This document shows positions 48,803-60,748 of a DNA stretch of 64,000 nucleotides, in pieces. Origin of the DNA: Synaphobranchus kaupii. Taxonomy: Eukaryota; Chordata; Actinopteri; Anguilliformes; Synaphobranchidae. The stretch lies in the NCBI GenBank assembly GCA_029718625.1, contig CM056387.1, forward strand, positions 38,902,512 to 38,966,511, read 5' to 3'. The notes below the pieces were generated by a model, which did no database searches, was not told where the DNA came from, and saw only the letters and a list, made by a program, of their open reading frames with translations. Position 1 is the stretch's first letter. Each line of letters starts with the position of its first letter. Position numbers and translations under genes: made by a program.

Positions 48803-49266
48803 GTGTCCGCATGACAGTGGTGGGGCCGGGGTGAGGTAACCTCTGTGAGGGGGGGTTGGGGGGAGAGAGGCGCTGACAGGCAGGCTGAGGTGTGTCCGAC
48901 CCTCAAGAGAAGGGAGGGGCATGACATAGGGGCGGCAGCCAAATGCGGACCACAGTGAATTGTGGGAATGCCCTCTCACTAAGTCAATGGTGGCAGGCTG
49001 TTTCTATTCTGGCAAGCAATATTCTCTTTTTATTTTATCTGATGAAATAAGTGAGGATGCAATTCTGTGCCGAGTCTCTTTTAGTGTAAGCCATTCCTTT
49101 TTCTCCTTATCACTTATGTCCTTATGCTACAGGAACACAATGGCCATGAAAAAGCCCACTAGTTATATGGCATGCTCAGAGGTGGCGAGGCAGAGTGGTA
49201 GTGTCTCTGTATTAGTAAACAGTGAGAGCTCTCTGATCAGTCCCTCGTCCAACAGGAGATTACAGA

Positions 49267-49299
49267 AAAAAAAGGGGGGGGGGGGGGGGGGGGGGGGTG
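49267..49299. repeat. Poly-G run 150 bp upstream of the second ARB2A exon
   Basis: AAAAAAAA then about 30 G. It lies about 150 bp before the 49452 exon and is followed by CGTGCGTGCGTG and a GT run. Confidence 0.95.
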
Positions 49300-49451
49300 A
49301 AGTGTGTTGGAGGGGTTGTGGGGGTCACCAGGGGTCAGTAGCATGAGCAGACAGCCCCCCTGTGCGTGCGTGCGTGCGTGTGTGTGTGTGTATGTATATG
49401 CGTACGTGTGTGTGCCGCAGGGTTTTAATTGCCACTTCCTGTCTCCTGCAG

Positions 49452-49530
49452 CATTGCTGTAATTGGGTGGCCAGCACTCAGCCCTTGGACACACCGGAGA
49501 CCGTGCTGGACTGTCCCCGTGTCTCTGCAG
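49452..49530 (+). CDS. arb2a: ARB2A (FAM172A) downstream coding exon
   Basis: This 79-bp exon encodes [27 protein letters not shown], matching the human ARB2A segment [27 protein letters not shown] close to the C-terminus. The acceptor is a short pyrimidine-rich stretch ending TCCTGCAG at 49451. The donor is GCAG|GTAACC at 49531. It starts in phase 0 and ends after the first base of a glycine codon. The reading frame is intact. It lies 11.6 kb downstream of the other exon, same strand, in the expected order. The last coding exon, expected to continue with a TDRHELTSW-like sequence and a basic C-terminal tail, was not found before 64000 and probably lies beyond the window. A (CT)n tract starts about 40 bp after the donor. 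Confidence 0.92.
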
Positions 49531-50094
49531 GTAACCTCCCGTTCTCTCTCTCTCCCATCCCTCCCTCCCTCTCTCTCTCTCTCTCTCTCTCTTCTCTTAT
49601 GCCAGTCACGTGACCCCTATGCTCCCAGCATACCCTGCCGTTCCTCACCCTGTGCCTTTAGCGTGGAGTATGTTCTATACTCTACGTGCATTCCTATTGG
49701 CTCGTCCTCGCTCTCGGTCGTCTCGGTGGGAATTTCGTCATGGCGGGCTGAATACATTTTTTTGGCCTCTTTGCATCAGTCCGTCTGCAGATGACGTCAC
49801 CCTGGAAAGCTGTGCGGAGGTCTCGGAATTGTCACACGATCCGAGAAGCCCTGGCTTTTTCCCGGACATGAGCAGCTGAGAGCGTAGCGGTAATTCACAG
49901 GGAATAGTGGATAACTACGGTAAAGAAGAGTTCTCAGGCTCTCCTCTCTTACACCTCCAATAGGGAAACGGGCCCTTTCATTTGTTGCCAAAAAATATAA
50001 AAATTAAATAAATAAAAATAATAATAATAATAATTCCTAAGTGGAATCCAAGGGAACATTTAAAACATATTTTCTTAAATTTGCAAAATATTTT

Positions 50095-50480
50095 GTACAT
50101 TCACTTTATTCAGTAGATATTCAGGCTGTTCAAAGATGGATAAAGTATATATTCAAGCTTTTGTAATCCAAGCTTTTTGTATTCAAGCATGTATACAGTG
50201 GAAATATTATTCAGGCCTTTGTAAAACAAATGTTCAGGTCTTTTTTGAATAAATATTTGGGCCTATGGGACATGGAATAAATATTCATGCATTTATAGAG
50301 TAGAGCATTTATTTCAGGGCATAGAGTAGATATGTAGGCCTGTATACAGTACAATAGACATCCAGATCTATATCCAATACATATGTGAAGTCTTAAAAAA
50401 ATTGATATTAGGGTCTATTTAAGGTATATGTTCAGGCCTTTATAGATACATTTTCAGGTACTTTTAGAATGAATATAGAA
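50095..50480. repeat. Decayed AT-rich minisatellite with TTCAGGCC core
   Basis: The motif TATTCAGGCCTTT, or close variants (ATTCAAGCTTTTG, GTTCAGGTCTTTT, ATTTGGGCCTATG, TTCAGGCCTTTATAG), recurs about every 30-40 bp, linked by TAGAGTAGATAT-like sequence. It looks like an old tandem array that has diverged. Confidence 0.65.
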
Positions 50481-50559
50481 GGCTCGGGCCTCTCTTGGAG
50501 AGCTGGACCTGGAAGAGTGTTCTGTGAGGTGGGTCTGGCCCTTGCTTTCTCAGCAGCTA

Positions 50560-50800
50560 TGAGTTTTTTGGGTATCAGTTGGCGCCAACCCCACTGACGG
50601 TCTCTATCTTCCCGCGCTAATGAAAAGCGCTGGTGTTCAGTGGGCTTGCTGGAATCGGGCTGCCATTATAAGAGATGGTTATCCGGCACAGCGTGAGATG
50701 TGCTTCTGTGATTATGCATCGCATTTAATGAACATTTATCAATTTTAATGAGAGAAATGGTGCGATAAATTGGGCTACTTCATGGATTCCTTGTTTGTTG
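50560..50800. promoter_or_regulatory. Candidate conserved regulatory island
   Basis: GCGCTAATGAAAAGCGCTGG, GCTGCCATTATAAGAGATGG, GATTATGCATCGCATTTAAT, ATTTATCAATTTTAATGAGA and GCGATAAATTGGGC. It starts right after the decayed minisatellite. Confidence 0.4.
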
Positions 50801-50922
50801 ACTACCGTCCTACTTTGTAAGTTTTAGAGGTTGAATTTGCTTCGCATGCCGGAACTGGGGTCTAGAATTTGTTGGTGGCTGTGACTCGTCGCGAGCAGCG
50901 AGACTGCGAGGGGTTATGGGAG

Positions 50923-50955
<33 letters not shown>

Positions 50956-50965
50956 GGGGGGGGGC
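50923..50965. repeat. (GT)n joined to poly-G
   Basis: GT run followed directly by twelve G. Confidence 0.94.
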
Positions 50966-52544
50966 ACGTCAAAGTGCCGCACTCAAGAGTTCTGCCACAC
51001 GCTCAACGCTTCCGAGTTTTTACACCGCTCTCCTTAAATATATCGTGTGCGATTTTCTGCGCCAGCTGCAGCCGTGCAGTTACTTAGCGGCCGCAGCGGT
51101 ACTCCTTAATCCCCCCAACTCCATCGGTGAAAGGTCCGGAGGAGTTTGTTTAATGTGCGTCACTCGTTAGCATGTTAGCATGCCGTTTATTTCCTCGTTC
51201 GTGCACTGCGGCGCAGAGATGGCAACGGAAAAGCGCTAATCCCAACCTCGGGCGATAATATCCGCTCGGTTGATGGGGCTTCACAGACGTCAAACAGATG
51301 TCCAAAGACGGCGTTTACCCTTCATGTGGCGGCACTGACGGGTCCTGCTGGGAGACTGCCAGTAAACAGGCAGAGGGCCGGATGGAAGAAACGAGAAAGA
51401 GCGGAAAAGAGGAAAAGACCAAGGAAAAGACAAAAGGAGCCGTATTGTATCTTGTTGTTCTTTTCCGGGGGACGTGGATGCAAACGGAGGGGCGGGCGTG
51501 AGTGAAGCGGATTGAAATGGAGAGAGAGAGAGGGACGAAGGAGAAGAGAAAGGGGGATGAGAAGTGGAGGGAAACTGAGCCTCAGATGGAGATGCACAGT
51601 ATGCAGTGGGAGCCTGTGCTCTCTTTCTGTCTTTCATTCTCTCTCTCTGTGTGTGTGTGTGTGTGGGGTGTATTATGATGGCGAGCCCTCTTCATGCCGG
51701 CTGGAGGGGGTGGTGGGGGGGTTGCTGGGGATTGGGGGGGGGGGGGTGCGGGGTGGCTGAGCTTCGTTCTTAATCATCTGTGAAGCAACACTGGTACCAG
51801 CATGGTTGGGGGGGGCTGACGTCTCTGTTTATTGTTTTGAATGTGATAAAAACTTGGACCCGCTCCTCGCTCGCTGGGGCAGCTCCCTCCCTTTCAGAAA
51901 GGACTCTCGGTAGAAGGTCACTACGACAGCGCTGGCAGCGGGGGACGGCGGTCTGGCAGAATTTTATCAGTCACCAGCACACTGAACGCAGTCTAAATAT
52001 GCTGATAAACTGGAACAAATCTCCACAAAGCCCCCCGCTTGCTGTACAGGGGTGAGCCCCACTCCGGCGGTGACCCACAGTCTCTGGGAAGGGAAGAGAT
52101 AGCTCAGAGAATATCCCCCGCCCCTCCCCCATCCCTGTCCCCTTTTTTTTTGAAATCTAGTGAAATTTTGGGATCGCCCTGAAACCCTGCGGTCTGAGGA
52201 CTGTCTGCCGGCTTCCTGGCTCTGATCGAGGGGTCGCCGTGTCTGCGCCCACATTTCTACATATAAGAGTTCTGATGGGTGGAATTCCTGGCTAAGCCTG
52301 GGTATGCACTTGCTTAGGAATGGCATGGAGCCTACGAGGATGTGTGCGTGTGTGTGTGGGTGCGCGTGTCTGCACGTGTGTGCGTGTGCATGTATGTTTG
52401 TGCAATGTGCTTAACCGTGAACCTCTCTCTGAAATATTTTCAAAAGGTCACGGTTACGCAGGAATGGTCACGGTCTCACCATTCCACTTCAAAGCTGGAA
52501 CGTTCCGGTGCAAAACGTCCAGCCTTATGTCCTGGCATAGCTGA

Positions 52545-52835
52545 GGAGAGAAATAATTAATGAGGAAAACGGAGGTCCGTAAACAGCCTGGTGGATTCTG
52601 GGAGCTTCAGAGAGCATGCTTGTTCCACTACATGGCATTTGTCAATTACACATGGCCGGACTCAATTATTTATTACAAAGGAAGAACATACCAAACATGA
52701 TTAAGTGATTAAGCATGAACAAAAGTAAGTTGAAGTGCACCTAAACTTTAATTACATGTCTCTTCCCATTACAAGGATGTGAAAATTGGCAAGTGATTAA
52801 GGCTAATTGCATTCACATTGAGCGAGATGTTTTTT
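52545..52835. promoter_or_regulatory. Strongest candidate conserved regulatory island
   Basis: Dense homeodomain-type cores: GAAATAATTAATGAGG, GTCAATTACACATGG, CTCAATTATTTATTACAAAG, ATGATTAAGTGATTAAGCAT (tandem NKX-like GATTAAG), CTTTAATTACATGTC, CAAGTGATTAAGGC and GCTAATTGCATTCAC. It has no simple repeat and little CpG. This resembles vertebrate developmental enhancers; conservation cannot be tested here. Confidence 0.45.
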
Positions 52836-53540
52836 GCTTTGTTTGAGGAAAAAAAAAAAAAAAAGAAAAAACACCCTTTAAGTGATACTTTCTCCCAACT
52901 TCTTCTATTTTAAAAGCTGAAGTATGTTGCTTTTCTTTCTTTGAAAAAAAAAAAACCGTACGCAACATCGAGAAAAAAAGAGTTCCCTTGTCAGGAGTTT
53001 TTCCAGCTATTATTGCCACTACCATTTTTGTGGTTATGCTAGTTTGTGTAAAAGAAGAAAAATATGACAGCGAAACCACCCACCGTAAGGGCAGTTTTAC
53101 ATGTTACACCGTTGACCATGTTGACCATGTGACATCTCGCCGCGTTTTTGTGCTCTTAATGGACGCTGGCTTGCTGAGTCGCACTTTGAGAGGAAACGAG
53201 GTCCTGTACAGCCTGTGGCCTTTTTTTGGCTGTAGAGATCAAATGGAACCAAGGGATGGGCGTCCCGGTTTTCTGTCAGACGTTTTTAAACACCCCCCCT
53301 GGGGACACGGTGCGTCAGTGGGCGTCGGCAGGTCACCTCAGGCGCACCGCCGGCAAACCCGAGCTTCCTGGTCCGACGGACTTCAACTTCCCCCGATCCC
53401 AGTTCTGCTAAAGGCTGAAATAACATCTCCGCGCATTGAGCCAGAAAGATAAAATAACTAATTTACAAGGCATTAGTTTTAATGGAGCCCGACCTTCAGC
53501 GGGTCTACTAATCCTCACCTGCACACCGCGAGGTTAAGCT

Positions 53541-53939
53541 TCCATTATTGCGTCTTAGCACGTTGTATTGTGTCTTAGCACGTTGTATTGTGTTTTAGCA
53601 CAATGTATTGTGTCGTAGCACGTTGTATTGTGTTTTAGCACAATGTATTGTGTCGTAGCACGTTGTAGCACAATGTATTGTGTCGTAGCACGTTGTATTG
53701 TGTTTTAGCACAATGTATTGTGTCGTAGCACGTTGTATTGTGTTTTAGCACAATGTTTTGTGCCGTAGCACGTTGTATTGTGTTTTAGCACAATGTATTG
53801 TGTCATAGCAGAATGTATTGCGTCTTAGCACAATGTATTGTGTCGTAGCACGTTGTATTGTGATTTAGCACAATGTATTGTGTCGTAGCACGATGTATTG
53901 CGTCTTAGCACGTCGTATTGCATCCTAGCACGTTGTGCT
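53541..53939. repeat. 20-bp minisatellite with 40-bp higher-order unit
   Basis: About twenty tandem copies of a 20-bp unit (CGTTGTATTGTGTTTTAGCA and CAATGTATTGTGTCGTAGCA). In the middle the two variants alternate, giving a 40-bp higher-order unit. One 10-bp contraction occurs at 53661-53670. Outer units are more degenerate. No open frame of note. Confidence 0.95.
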
Positions 53940-54119
53940 GAGTCCGACTGTCGGAATAGTTAACTACAGTACGTGTCTCCGGTGCACATATTGACACTGC
54001 CCTCTCCGCGCCGCTGCTTGTGTGTTGGTTTAATTTGCCAGCAAAGTGCAGTTTACGCTGTCAGGTTGTCCCCCATAGGAAAATTAAAGTTTTATATCAG
54101 CTCACGCAACTGCCTATAA

Positions 54120-54208
54120 TTTCTCTCCCTCTGTCTCTCTCTTCTTTCTCACTGTTCTCTCTCTCACACTGTTCTCTCTCCTCTCTCTCTCTCTTTCTCT
54201 CCTCTCAC
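54120..54208. repeat. CT-rich tract
   Basis: TCTCTCTC with CACTGTTCTCTCTC duplicated near 54151 and 54166. Confidence 0.88.
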
Positions 54209-55137
54209 TTCTGAAGGATCAGAAGACACGGCCTTCATTCTCTATTCCTCTTTAAAAACGAGATGGGGCCTAAACATCTTTGATCCGTCTGCAACAGAAG
54301 ATGAGTGGCAGGCGTTGACCCACTTGGCTCGTGGCTTTATGTAATGAGCCAGAGTTTGAAAGAAGCGTGCAGGAATATTGTGCAACATAAGGAGTTTTTG
54401 GACGTCTCTTTTTTCCCCCCTCTTTTCTCTGTCTCTTTTTTTCCTTTCCATATTTCTGATGGGGTCAAATTCAAGGCACAGCAAAAAAAAAAAAAAAAAA
54501 AAAGTACAGATAAGTTTTTAAAAAAGATTTAGTGATTTCTTTCGCCCCAGAACTTGTTGTTTGTGTCACAGGGGGCTCCTCTTATCGAGTCTTATTCCTG
54601 CCGACCACTTCCTCCCTGGGGCACGAAGAAACGTTTCAGCGCTCCTCGCCCGTGAACATGCCGGAATGCGACGATTCGCTTCGTTTCTCCAGAAGCGCCC
54701 AGTCAGCGTAAAAACGTTGCCCTGCGACCGTGCTCGACCCAAGGGTGCGGGCCTCTCCCTGTCCGACAGGCTCCTCTCTCGCCACCCTCGCAAGCACCCG
54801 AGGTCGTCTCCTGGAGTGCTCGATTCGGAGGCGAAGGGGGCGACGTGAACGTGCCTTCTCAGGGCGTGTGACTTTTTTCCTCTCCTCTCCTCTCCTTTGG
54901 TTCTTTCTCTCCTGAAACGAAGGAGAAGCTTCTCAGCTGGGGATTGTCGGGGTGAGGACCTGGCCCTACAGACACGCTCTATTAAACCCTCGCAGTGCTT
55001 CAGACAGGATGGCGCTACAGTCTGCCCTAATCCGCAGCTCTTTTCACACATTTTCTATTCTTGCAGATGGATAAAAGTTATTAATTAGTAGCTAAATCTA
55101 TTATTGGCCTGCATTGTACCTTTAAACAAAGTTTAGT

Positions 55138-55290
55138 GAATAATAATAATAATAATAGATTGCATTTATATATCGCCTTTCATCTCATGATCTCAACACA
55201 CTGTATGGTGAATGGGAAGCTTGCGTCAGCCACTTCCAGCGTGTATCACCTGTCTGGGTGATGCGCTGCAGTCATTCTGTACAGTAATGT
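55138..55290 (+). repeat. Dispersed repeat headed by (AAT)n, copy 2
   Basis: AATAATAATAATAAT leads into GCATTTATATATCGCCTTTC, then CTGTATGGTGAATGGGAAGC and TCACCTGTCTGGGTGATGCG. This is the same layout as copy 1 at 44.9 kb, with many differences, so both are old. Confidence 0.6.
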
Positions 55291-55599
55291 TCGCCGGGCG
55301 TCGGCTGGGGTGCACTTAGGTGGCTAGACTTGAGAGAGCCCGGCTGGGGACCCCTTACTCATTCCGGTAAGTACCGCGACATCTTTAATGGACACAGTTT
55401 CAGGACCTCGGTTCTGTCTGGGCCGTCTGCTTGGCCCGCGGAGGAAGACCGCCCGCTACGGCCACCGACTCTGCATCCAGCAGCGAGCGTTGCCGGGACG
55501 GGTCTCCCGCCCGAGTACTAAACAAGCCCAGCCCCGCAGCCATTAGGCCTGATTGAGTTATAGGGTGATACGGCCGCTGACACGTTTTACGGGCGTGTA

Positions 55600-56075
55600 C
55601 CGGCTAGATAACGATCGGGAGAATACCGCTGGATGCAGCTGGGACTCCGCTTTCTGACGGTTAGGAATACGACACCCTTACCGCCGCGCCGTCCCGCCTC
55701 CTCGCCGCGCCGCGTCTTTCCCGAGGGGGGTCCCCTATTTTGCGAGCGCCGAGACAGGATCAGGTGCGGGACCGAGGTGCGGGGCCATTATTGACCGCGG
55801 CCCCCGCCCGCCGCACACACAGGATGACCGGGACCCCAATTACCGGGCCCTCTGAAAGGCGCGAGCCGGCTCCATTATTCAAATGAAGCGGGAGGCGGCG
55901 GGAGTAAACTGGTCATCATGAATGGGGTATTTGTTCTCTTTTTATCCAAAAATCAATACGCGGCCCGAGTAACGCCTTTCAGCGGCGTTTTCCATTCGGG
56001 AACGCCGGCGACGGCGTAGCCGGCTATATGAGACCATCCCACGGCGGAGCGTAATGAGCGTGCAGAGTTATTTAT
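55600..56075. promoter_or_regulatory. CpG-rich patch leading into a candidate regulatory island
   Basis: CpG-dense from about 55670 to 55830, then GGCTCCATTATTCAAATGAA, GGTCATCATGAATGGGG and CAAAAATCAATACGCGG to about 56000. The mix of a CpG patch and an AT-rich core resembles an enhancer or unannotated promoter. Confidence 0.35.
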
Positions 56076-56079
56076 TTAT

Positions 56080-57170
56080 TTATTCTTTTTCCCTCCTTTC
56101 CCGACCCGACTCATTTTGCACAAGGTAATGTGAAAAGGTAGCCTCAGCTGTTGGAGGGAGAAAGGCCCTGCCGTTTCTTTATGCTCCCTTTTGTGTCTCT
56201 GTTGATCTCATCTTATCTCTGAGCCTTTTTTCCCCCCCTCATAACACCCTCGCCCGTAATCTTGCTCTCAGAGATTTTTTTTCTTTTTTTTCTTTTTTTT
56301 TATTAGAAATTTTAAATGGAATCCGGTTGCTAAGCAACGCAGAAGGTCAGGTAAAGCCTTCAAAGTTTTTTTTCTTTTTTTTCTTTTTGGAGCTGAGAAA
56401 CGCCTATATATAAAGCGTAGGGTGGGATAGGGTTTTAAGAGCGGTTGAAGGTTTGTGAAACACAGAAGACACCTCGGTTGCCGCTGTGTTCACGGCACTG
56501 GACCAGGTGGCGATACAATGTATTTAAGGTTCGCATGTTGTTCGGTGTAAAGTGTTTGTGAAGGTTTTTGGGGTTGTTCTTTTTAATGCTTTAAAAATGT
56601 TTCAGAAATCTTGCCCTCCTCAAACCTAATATGGTCGTCCCTCTACTCACAGAACTTAGCTTAATTTTCTTTACAGGAAAGAAAGTGCGCAGTGTTCACA
56701 GCTCAGTGTCCATCGTTCCCGCCGTTAATGTATCTCCAGTTTGACGTCTCCGTCGCTCTCCTCAAAGGCTAACGGATTTGCTTACATCTGCCCTGTTTTG
56801 AGGTCCTGAGAAATTGGCAGGTAGGTTTTTTGGGCTTTTTCAGAAATTATGGGGTCTTTTGATAGACACCTACTTACCTCAGTTTACATGTGTGCACACA
56901 AACACCCTCTAGTTATTATATTGAGAGTGGATTGAGGTCATAAGGAGGTCCTCTGAGCATGCTCAGTTGGGCTGAGGATCGTCACAGTGATTGAAGTGAA
57001 GACTGTGGCTCTCTGTATCTTGGGCAGATTGAGTCCATGTGGAAGGAATGGGAAGAGGGGAGGTAATTAGTTTCTCAGGGCTGCAGTAATGACTTCTTTA
57101 CATGTGAAAAACAGACCCACTCATAGACTGGGAAAGTGTCCTTTTTCTTTCTGCACTCCACCTTGAGGCA
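56080..57170. other. Intronic sequence without recognised genes
   Basis: Poly-pyrimidine TTTTTTCTTTTTTTTCT stretches at 56270-56300 and 56366-56390 bracket a short GTTGCTAAGCAACG palindrome (56326-56339), an X-box-like RFX-type site. Nothing else recognised. Confidence 0.5.
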
Positions 57171-57177
57171 CCACGAT

Positions 57178-57400
57178 CACACACATACGCACACAGGCGC
57201 GCACACCTATGCCCACACACACAAGCGCACACACACACACGCACACACATGCATGCGCACACACACGCACACGCACACATGCATACACAAACAAGCGTAC
57301 ACACACACAAACACACACGCATGCACACACACACAAACACACACGCACACACACATGTACACACAGACACACGCGCCATACACGCACACATATACTCTTA
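57178..57400. repeat. CA-rich array
   Basis: AC runs with GCGCAC, ACATGCATG and AAACACAC variants; segment CACACACACAAACACACACG recurs near 57301 and 57328. Confidence 0.9.
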
Positions 57401-60400
57401 CAAAGGTCACCTTATCGCTGTCGTCCAACCGCGCACCCCAAGAGTGGCGGGGTTTACGGAACAGTCATCCCTCCGACCGCAGAGTCAACCACAGGTCACC
57501 CACCAGCTCAAACGGATGGCCAGGACCTCTAACCCAGGCAGTCTAACAGGAAGTAGAGGAAACGACAGGAAGTGTAGAACCACCGGGAACGCGATTCAAA
57601 GAGAACACGGCAAAGGAAGGTGAACACTGGGGAAGTCCTCCCCCGCACTTTCTTCAGTGGGGGGTAATCAGACGGCTTACTGCCCCCACTCCCCTACCCC
57701 CCAGACACAGCGTTACAGGGAAAGCGTAATGAATGCTAACGACCAGCGACAGCGGCATGCTAACGGCTTACCCTCCCAGATGGGATTACAGGTGAGCTAC
57801 TTTAGAGATGGGGTCTCGCAGACGGGACCCCGTCCCGGCTTCGTTCAGCCGACGTTGAGGAGCGGACGCCCCGGTGTCGGCAAACAAGCGGGTCACATAG
57901 CGACCATTTCCTGCGAGGCAGAACAACGGCATTGTCAGCGTCGGAGCCAATGTGACGAGGCCAGGCTTTGTCCCTGTCTGAAAGCTGGCCCTATTCTTTT
58001 ACACTGTCTCATTTGTCTTATAACGACTGTGTTATACGCACCTTTACCCAGACAATTTATTACATCAGAGACTAATGGAGACCTCCATTTTGGCAGCTTT
58101 GATAAGGATAGTCAGTGTTGCCAATGCTACCAAGGACTGGAATGACTACACTAGTCACAATATCATGTATATTCAATCAAATGAGAGACTATTATTTTAA
58201 AAGAACAGGAAACATCTACTAATTGATTAATTACACACCCAACCTTTCAGTGTTAACAGTGTTTTTCTGATAAACTATTTATCAGAAACTTGGCTGTTTT
58301 ACAAAGCACATTTTTTAAATATGTGCAACTGGCTGTTTTACAAAGCACAGTTTCTCTTTTTTACAATTAGTTTATTCTGTAATTAGATGCACATTTTATG
58401 TGACACTTAGTGAAATAAAATAATAAACAAGTGGGCTTTGAGAATATATTAGAGATGTGCATAATTGCAGGAGATGATAGGGAAGAGAACAACCTTGAAT
58501 GTCCTTGAGCTGTAATCAGTCTCGAATTAAAATATTTATTTGTTTTTGTGGGCAGAAAAAAAGCAAATTATTTAAATAATTATGTAAACACGGTTGAGCG
58601 AGTGTTTTTCGTCGAGTTTGCGCTGCAGCGAGGACCTTGGCGCATGCCCTTTTGATGGCGGATAAAAACTATTAACCTTCTTTAGAAGAGGCACAAACAG
58701 CCTGCGACACAGTGTCTTCATCTTTAAGGCCGCCCCCCCTCCCTGTTCGGCGAACTGAGGTCTCTGTCTGCGCCCATTAAAGGTGTAATGATCAAACGCT
58801 TCCACCCGTGGAGCGAAATGGGAGCGGAGGGGGGGGGGGGGGGGGGTCAATAAGGTGGGCTGGACCAACCGGGCGCCGTGGCGATCGCTCCTAATCCCGT
58901 CCCCGCTCCTTGTCTCAAGTCGCTTGGGCCAACGCCCTTCCCAGAAGCCTCCTCTTCAGTGTCTGTGCTTTGCTTGGATACCCAGCGGTGGATTGTTTGC
59001 GGAGGGGCCAGCCGGTAACCACTTGGGGGACTTTCTGGCGGTATTAATTTAGCTAAAGCCGGGTACGTGGGCCAAGCTGTTGCCTCCATGAGTCGGGTTC
59101 AGGGTTGACGGTCCCCTCCTCGCCCCCAGTTTGTGAAGGGTCTAACCTTCCTAAATGTACCTGGAAAATGGCCGCCCGCTTCCATAGCGTGACTGTGTTC
59201 CCAGCATTGGGGCTCAGGAGATTTGTTTCAGACCTCACCTTGGGGTGAGGGCAAGGGTTGCGGGCCAGAAGAACGCAACCTTCCCCTCGTGCTGTCCGAT
59301 CCCCTACCAAGCCCCCTTAGATTTCGAACCCCCCCCCCCACATACACACACACACACACACACACTGTGCAGGAGACCATTTGTCTAATTTCTGTTCCTG
59401 GGCAGGGGGGGGGGGGGGTGTGGGGGATTGTGGGTGAGAAATAATCACAAAACTAAATTCCAAATCCCTGGCGCCATTTTAATCCCCCTCGCTTGGCTTT
59501 AGCTGTGCCTCTGAACTTTCACTGTGGACGCCCGGGCGGCGCCCGCTTCTGCTTCGCGATGCTCGGAAAAGGGCAAAGTGAAAATGGTGGGGGGAAAAAA
59601 AGGAAAAGAAACTATAACGATTGGCTTTGTTTAAGCAACACCTTACTGTTCTTAACTGAAGATTCTAATGCTGATGTTACAATCACTACTGGTAACTGAA
59701 AGCAACGGAGTTCTAGAACACTTGCTTAGAATTCTGAAAAATACATTCCAAAAAAACCTGCCCTTCAAAGGGTTAAGTGGGGTTTGTCAGCTGTTGGCGC
59801 GCATCTACGAAACCTGGTAGCAAAAAGCGTCTGGCACCAGACCGCTATCAGGCAGTAATTAGTATAGCTAACATCTCAGATGAAAGAGTCAAGTCTAGGT
59901 CAGCAAAAGACTTCAAGGGTCTTATCCGGTTAGGGTTGGAGGGCAATCTCTCGCCCGCTTTAATCTGGGGCCATGCCTGCGCAGATTTGCTGAAATCTGC
60001 GGCGACCTTTGGCCGCGAGGTGTTGCTCCCGGTCACATGTCAGCTCCGCTTGCGCCAGCCCGATCCAGACAGACGTGGCTTGTCGGGCGGCACGGAGACT
60101 ACTGCCCAGCAAGACCGACTCCCTGACGAAGATGTAATGTTACAACTCCGCCGTCCTGCCGCCATTCCTACCCCCAGGGCTTGCTAAAATTCCCATCAGG
60201 CCATCTGCTCCTCGTGCTGCTGGTGGTAGAAGCGCTTAGAGTTTTTGACCGCAGATGCTAAAGGTCATACTTGGTTTTCTGGGCTTATTGTATTTTATTA
60301 TGTTCACGGTTGTGTTTGGGTTTGTAATCTTGCAGCCTTAATCTTGTGTTGAGAAAAACAAAATACACCCCCCCCCCCCCCCAGTGCTTTGTCGAGATTA

Positions 60401-60478
60401 AGTATGAAGTAAATAGTGTGCAGAACTCATACTTGTGTGAAGGAAATTGCACTGTGTGCGCTATAATGCATAACTGGT
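57400..60478. other. Intronic sequence without recognised genes
   Basis: Includes a short direct repeat TGGCTGTTTTACAAAGCACA (near 58291 and 58331), a CpG-mixed stretch at 58600-59060, G-runs at 58830-58847 and 59405-59417, and a C-run at 60367-60383. No exon recognised. Confidence 0.5.
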
Positions 60479-60479
60479 A

Positions 60480-60704
60480 CAGTTGAAGTCGAAAGTTTAC
60501 TTACACCTTAGCCAAATCCATTTAAACTCAGTTTTTCGCAATTCCTGACATTTAATCCTCGTAAACATTCCCTGTCTTAGGTCAGTTAGGATCACGACTT
60601 TATTTTAAGAATGTGAAATGTCAGAATAATAGTAGAGAGAATGATTTATTTCAGCTTTTATTTCTTTCATCACATTCCCAGTGGGTCAGAAGTTTACATA
60701 CACT
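60480..60704 (+). repeat. Left IR/DR of the Tc1 element
   Basis: Outer repeat begins CAGTTGAAGTCGAAAGTTTA after the TA duplication; the inner repeat GTGGGTCAGAAGTTTACATA is about 200 bp further in. The spacing fits the IR/DR arrangement in which transposase binds both copies. Confidence 0.9.
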
Positions 60705-60748
60705 CTGTTAGTATTTGGTAGCATTGCCTTTAAATTGTTTAACTTGGG

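Noticed and set aside
49452..49530. Short zinc-finger-like CC motif
   Set aside because: The CCNW segment is explained by ARB2A homology, not a metal-binding fold.
53541..53939. CRISPR-like regular repeat
   Set aside because: No unique spacers; contiguous 20-bp tandem units in a vertebrate-type genome.
59777..60187. 136-codon plus frame in non-repetitive sequence
   Set aside because: No family recognised and no splice context. It is the least repeat-like long frame, so a protein search would be worthwhile, but it is not supported as a gene.
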